A stretch of DNA of 64,000 nucleotides, taken from NCBI GenBank assembly GCA_022841375.1, contig JALHRQ010000012.1:1-64000 (forward strand), written 5' to 3'. A program made the position numbers and the translations under genes. A model generated the notes under the pieces. That model searched no databases and was not told where the DNA came from. It was given only the letters and a program-made list of their open reading frames with translations. This document shows, piece after piece, positions 61,559 to 64,000 of the stretch (positions within the stretch are counted from its first letter, which is position 1; the number at the start of each line of letters is the position of its first letter). This DNA is from Burkholderiales bacterium. Lineage in GTDB: Bacteria > Pseudomonadota > Gammaproteobacteria > Burkholderiales > SG8-41.

Positions 61559-62487
61559 TTGAACAATTCCCGCAAACGGTTGTTTGCATTTTATGTAAGC
61601 GTGGTTGTCTTTTTCGCGATGTATACCGGCGCCCACGCCGGACCCACTGTAATCGCTTCCGGTGCCTATCCCGAAGGACTTTTGTGGCATGGCGGCCGCC
61701 TGTTTTTTGCTGAAATGGGTTCAGACCGCATCAGTGTTGTTGATGGCGTCGGCAAAAAAGAATTCTGGCGTGATTCTGATTGCGGTCCCACTGCGCTCTC
61801 TCCATTTGGAACATCAGCATTCCTGGTGAACTGTCACCTTGGAAAGCAGGTGGTTGAAATTTCTGCTGATGGCGTTACGTTGCGGCGCTTTTTCAAGGCG
61901 GCTGATGGAGGGGCATTACAGGCCCCCAATGCATCTGTGAGTGATGGGCGGGGGGTGTGTTCTTTTCAGACTCCGGCATTTTTAGCATTGACGCACCAGC
62001 GCAGGGGCGCGTGGTTTACTTGTCCTCCACAGGAGAAATGACCGAAGTGATCAAGGGGCTCCGATACGCCAACGGCGTTGCTTTTGATCCGATAAGTCGA
62101 ACCCTTTATGTATCAGAGCACTTGAACAGACGCATCATGGCGCTGCAACTCGATGCTTCGAATCGAGTGATGGCATCCAGCGTGTTCGTGGATTTTTCTA
62201 AGCACCCGGCTACGAGAGCCTTTACATATCCGCTCGCCGGTCCCGACGGCATTGCCCTATGGTCTGGATTTCTGGCGGTGGCGGAATATGGTGAAGGGCG
62301 GGTTCATCTATTCGACCGCACGGGAAAGCATCTCAATACCCTGACGGTCGCGATGACTTTTGTTGATACCGTTGTTTGGGATAGCGTGGGAAATTTTTAC
62401 GCGGCTGGCGCATTTTCAAATACCCAGCCCCCATACGAAGGTCAGGTTGTGCGATTTTCCCCGACTGAATGGCGACTCAATTACTGA
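61559..62487 (+). pseudogene. Exported beta-propeller (SMP-30/NHL-like) gene with frameshift
   Basis: Two overlapping frames together make one secreted propeller of about 308 residues. The first (from a TTG at 61559) gives a signal peptide and blades such as PEGLLWHGGRLFFAEMGSDRISVVD. The second continues FSDSGIFSIDAPAQGRVVYLS, GLRYANGVAFDPISRTLYVSEH and GPDGIALWSGFLAVAEYGEGRV. The frame changes at a run of six G (61950-61955). Seven G would restore SDGRGGVFFSDSG, the expected family text. It is a true mutation, a variable tract or a sequencing slip. Confidence 0.75.
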
Positions 62488-62553
62488 GTTGACTATTTGA
62501 AGCCGTCCCTATGCCGCTGACGCGGAAAATTAGTTGGCATTTTGCGCGTTACG

Positions 62554-63267
62554 TTACATATGGATGCTGGCATCCTCAATGATTACTTTATAGGAATATC
62601 CAGAACCGAAATCCTTGTCGGTGCGGACAATGCCTTTAACCGTAACGACGGCGCCCAACTTTGCTTCAACGGCTGTCGTGACGAGGATGTCGTTGGTGTT
62701 TGCTGCCGACGTGCCTGAGCCATCCTGCAAATGAAGCCAGTTCTTGCCCATGATTCCGGGGTTGTACTTGACAACTTTGCCGCGGACCACAACCGGTTTG
62801 TCCTTCAGTTCGGTAGCCTTGGTATTGATTTCCGCCACCGTCCATGCGTTCGCGCCGACGGCCTTGGCGACGCGAATTTCCGCAGTATCCATGGGTTTGG
62901 CATTTCCCGGGTGAGACATGCTCATGTTCGTGTTCGTTTTCGGTGCGCTGGCGCCGGGGCCAGTGCCGGCCAATGTGCCAAAGGCAATCGTTTTGAAAGT
63001 CTTTTTTAAAGAACGACTTTCAAAATTGTCCACGAACATCACATTTTCAATGGTGATTTTGGCGCCTTTTTTGACCGATGTTTTACCCACGGCAGCCCAG
63101 GTCTCACCCTCTTTGGTCTTGAGGCGAAGATAGGTGTAGGTCTCGACTTCTTTGACCTCGAGCACATTACCGGTGATGGTCAGAGGAGCAGGCGCTGACG
63201 CGGGTTTATCGGCGGCCCACAGCACTGGGGACGCAATCATCATCAGAATCGACAGCAGGGCTTTCAT
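62554..63267 (-). CDS. Exported OB-fold-like protein with two repeats
   Basis: The 237-residue protein has a signal peptide (MKALLSILMMIASPVLWA) and two related domains. The first has LTITGNVLEVKEVETYTYLRLKTKEGETW, and the second has KPVVVRGKVVKYNPGIMGKNWLHLQDGSG, the GxVxxxxxxxxxxxWLHLxDG pattern of NrfJ-like OB-folds. A Pro/Ala/Asn-rich linker joins them. The role is unknown; such proteins are sometimes encoded beside cytochrome genes. ATG 63267 has GGAG upstream, and 63282 is an alternative. It stands alone. Confidence 0.75.
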   Translation of the reverse strand: MKALLSILMMIASPVLWAADKPASAPAPLTITGNVLEVKEVETYTYLRLKTKEGETWAAVGKTSVKKGAKITIENVMFVDNFESRSLKKTFKTIAFGTLAGTGPGASAPKTNTNMSMSHPGNAKPMDTAEIRVAKAVGANAWTVAEINTKATELKDKPVVVRGKVVKYNPGIMGKNWLHLQDGSGTSAANTNDILVTTAVEAKLGAVVTVKGIVRTDKDFGSGYSYKVIIEDASIHM

Positions 63268-63326
63268 GCGGGTGCACTCCAAGGGTGAATGAGCGACATC
63301 TTAGCAAGCCAATCGGCGCACCGGCC

Positions 63327-64000
63327 TCAGGCCGTGCCGGCGATGGGGGTTTCGGTAGCGGCCGTGTGCTTATGGCGCGGCAGCCAGAGCGCCAGCGGGA
63401 TGGCTAGAAAGCCGATTGCTGAGGCGACGAGTATGGCCGCGGTGTAGTTGCCGGCGTGGTCGAACAGAGCGCCGCCGAGCCAGCCGCCAAGCGCCATGCC
63501 GGTGCTGCCACCAATCATCTGAAACGAAAATATCGAACTCAACGGTGCCTTCGCGCCGAACATCTGCCGGTTGATGATCGGGAATCCGACCATCTCGCCG
63601 CCGTAACAAATGCCGAAAAAGACCGCGAAGGCATAGAAATGCCAGACCTCGGTGGCAAACAGCAGCAGCAGGATCGACAGGCTCTGGCCGAAGATCGCAC
63701 CCGAAAGAATGGTCCGCCCGCCGAAACGTTCGGTGAGCAGCGAAAAACTGAAACGGCTGAAAATCGATACGCCGGCAATCGTACTCAGCACGCCTGCTGC
63801 CTGCAAGCCCGGAATCCCGTGATGGGTGGCCATCGAAACGCCGTGCGCAAGAATCACCGCATGCCCGGCACAGCCGAGGTGGTGGCATCCCATCAGCAGC
63901 CATACCGGCCTGCTGGAGAGGATCGAGCGCATGTTGACGGCCGGACCGGAGGTCTGCTTCTCTTTGGCCGCTTCTTCGGCACCATAGGCAGTCAATCCCA
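63327..64000 (-). CDS. Major facilitator superfamily transporter, C-terminal part
   Basis: The frame runs off the window, and about 224 C-terminal residues are visible, with about six hydrophobic helices. The loop and helix TERFGGRTILSGAIFGQSLSI follows the MFS pattern between helices 8 and 9, and FGICYGGEMVGFPIINRQMFG resembles oxalate/formate antiporter-like or monocarboxylate-type MFS members. A Gly-rich helix (GSTGMALGGWLGGALFD) closes the domain. The N-terminal half lies outside the window, so substrate cannot be judged. Confidence 0.85.
   Translation of the reverse strand, partial: GLTAYGAEEAAKEKQTSGPAVNMRSILSSRPVWLLMGCHHLGCAGHAVILAHGVSMATHHGIPGLQAAGVLSTIAGVSIFSRFSFSLLTERFGGRTILSGAIFGQSLSILLLLFATEVWHFYAFAVFFGICYGGEMVGFPIINRQMFGAKAPLSSIFSFQMIGGSTGMALGGWLGGALFDHAGNYTAAILVASAIGFLAIPLALWLPRHKHTAATETPIAGTA

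Noticed and set aside
1-64000. CRISPR arrays, tRNA or rRNA genes
   Set aside because: No regularly spaced repeats, tRNA-like cloverleaf or rRNA sequence was noticed by eye. A tRNAscan-SE and CRISPR search would be decisive.

Overview
The window reads as chromosome of a high-GC environmental betaproteobacterium (Burkholderiales or Rhodocyclales type). This rests on the many orphan tripartite-tricarboxylate (Bug/TctC) binding proteins, the DUF3305/DUF3306/polyferredoxin/TorD formate dehydrogenase locus, and the overall codon use. The taxonomic call is inference. No tRNA, rRNA, CRISPR array or prophage was seen.

Left edge (1-3.4 kb): a visibly lower-GC accessory patch. It holds the right end of an IS3-family element that has cut off the 5' part of a DUF2130 gene. 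Beside it is a stand-alone AAA_13 ATPase with a zinc-hook CxxC and an R/E/H constellation like that of the PrrC/RloC anticodon nucleases, a probable anti-phage gene.

Molybdenum/tungsten region (3.4-31.4 kb): cofactor genes moaA-fdhD-mobA (minus strand) stand beside a complete membrane-bound formate dehydrogenase locus (DUF3305, DUF3306, polyferredoxin, TorD chaperone, TAT peptide, alpha, beta, lipoprotein, gamma, small exported protein). After a short catabolic insert (TRAP-type binding protein, VOC, DUF1330, Bug protein, Gfo/Idh/MocA) come moeA and a ModE-HTH/PBP regulator divergent from tupBCA. Then follow a MOT1-type permease, a FecCD-type permease plus ATPase, modABC, mobB, moaD and moaE. 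Thus up to four separate oxyanion import systems and most of the Moco pathway lie together, next to Mo enzymes that need them.

Middle (31.6-39.8 kb): a long coiled-coil protein with one C-terminal membrane helix, a small outer-membrane barrel protein, a lone cyclic-nucleotide-binding domain, a Gfo/Idh/MocA enzyme, and a molybdenum hydroxylase operon (FAD subunit, 2Fe-2S subunit, and a large subunit split into two overlapping genes).

Catabolic operon with a probable selenoprotein (39.9-45.8 kb, minus strand): Zn alcohol dehydrogenase, a PEP-synthase-like phosphotransferase lacking the PEP-binding barrel, an AhpD/CMD-family protein whose CxxC is CxxTGA in frame, two D-2-hydroxyacid dehydrogenases, and an FAH-family hydrolase. 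A perfect GGTC-tetraloop hairpin begins 15 nt after the TGA, as expected for a bacterial SECIS element. I regard this as the main discovery in the window.

Right part (45.9-64 kb): an M24 peptidase-like protein with an altered metal site, further Bug proteins and Gfo/Idh/MocA enzymes, a LysR-amidohydrolase-nudC group, a bicupin-Bug-dehydrogenase-LVIVD-CobW group, several small exported proteins, a FecR-domain protein, a frameshifted beta-propeller gene, an OB-fold-like exported protein and a partial MFS transporter running off the edge.
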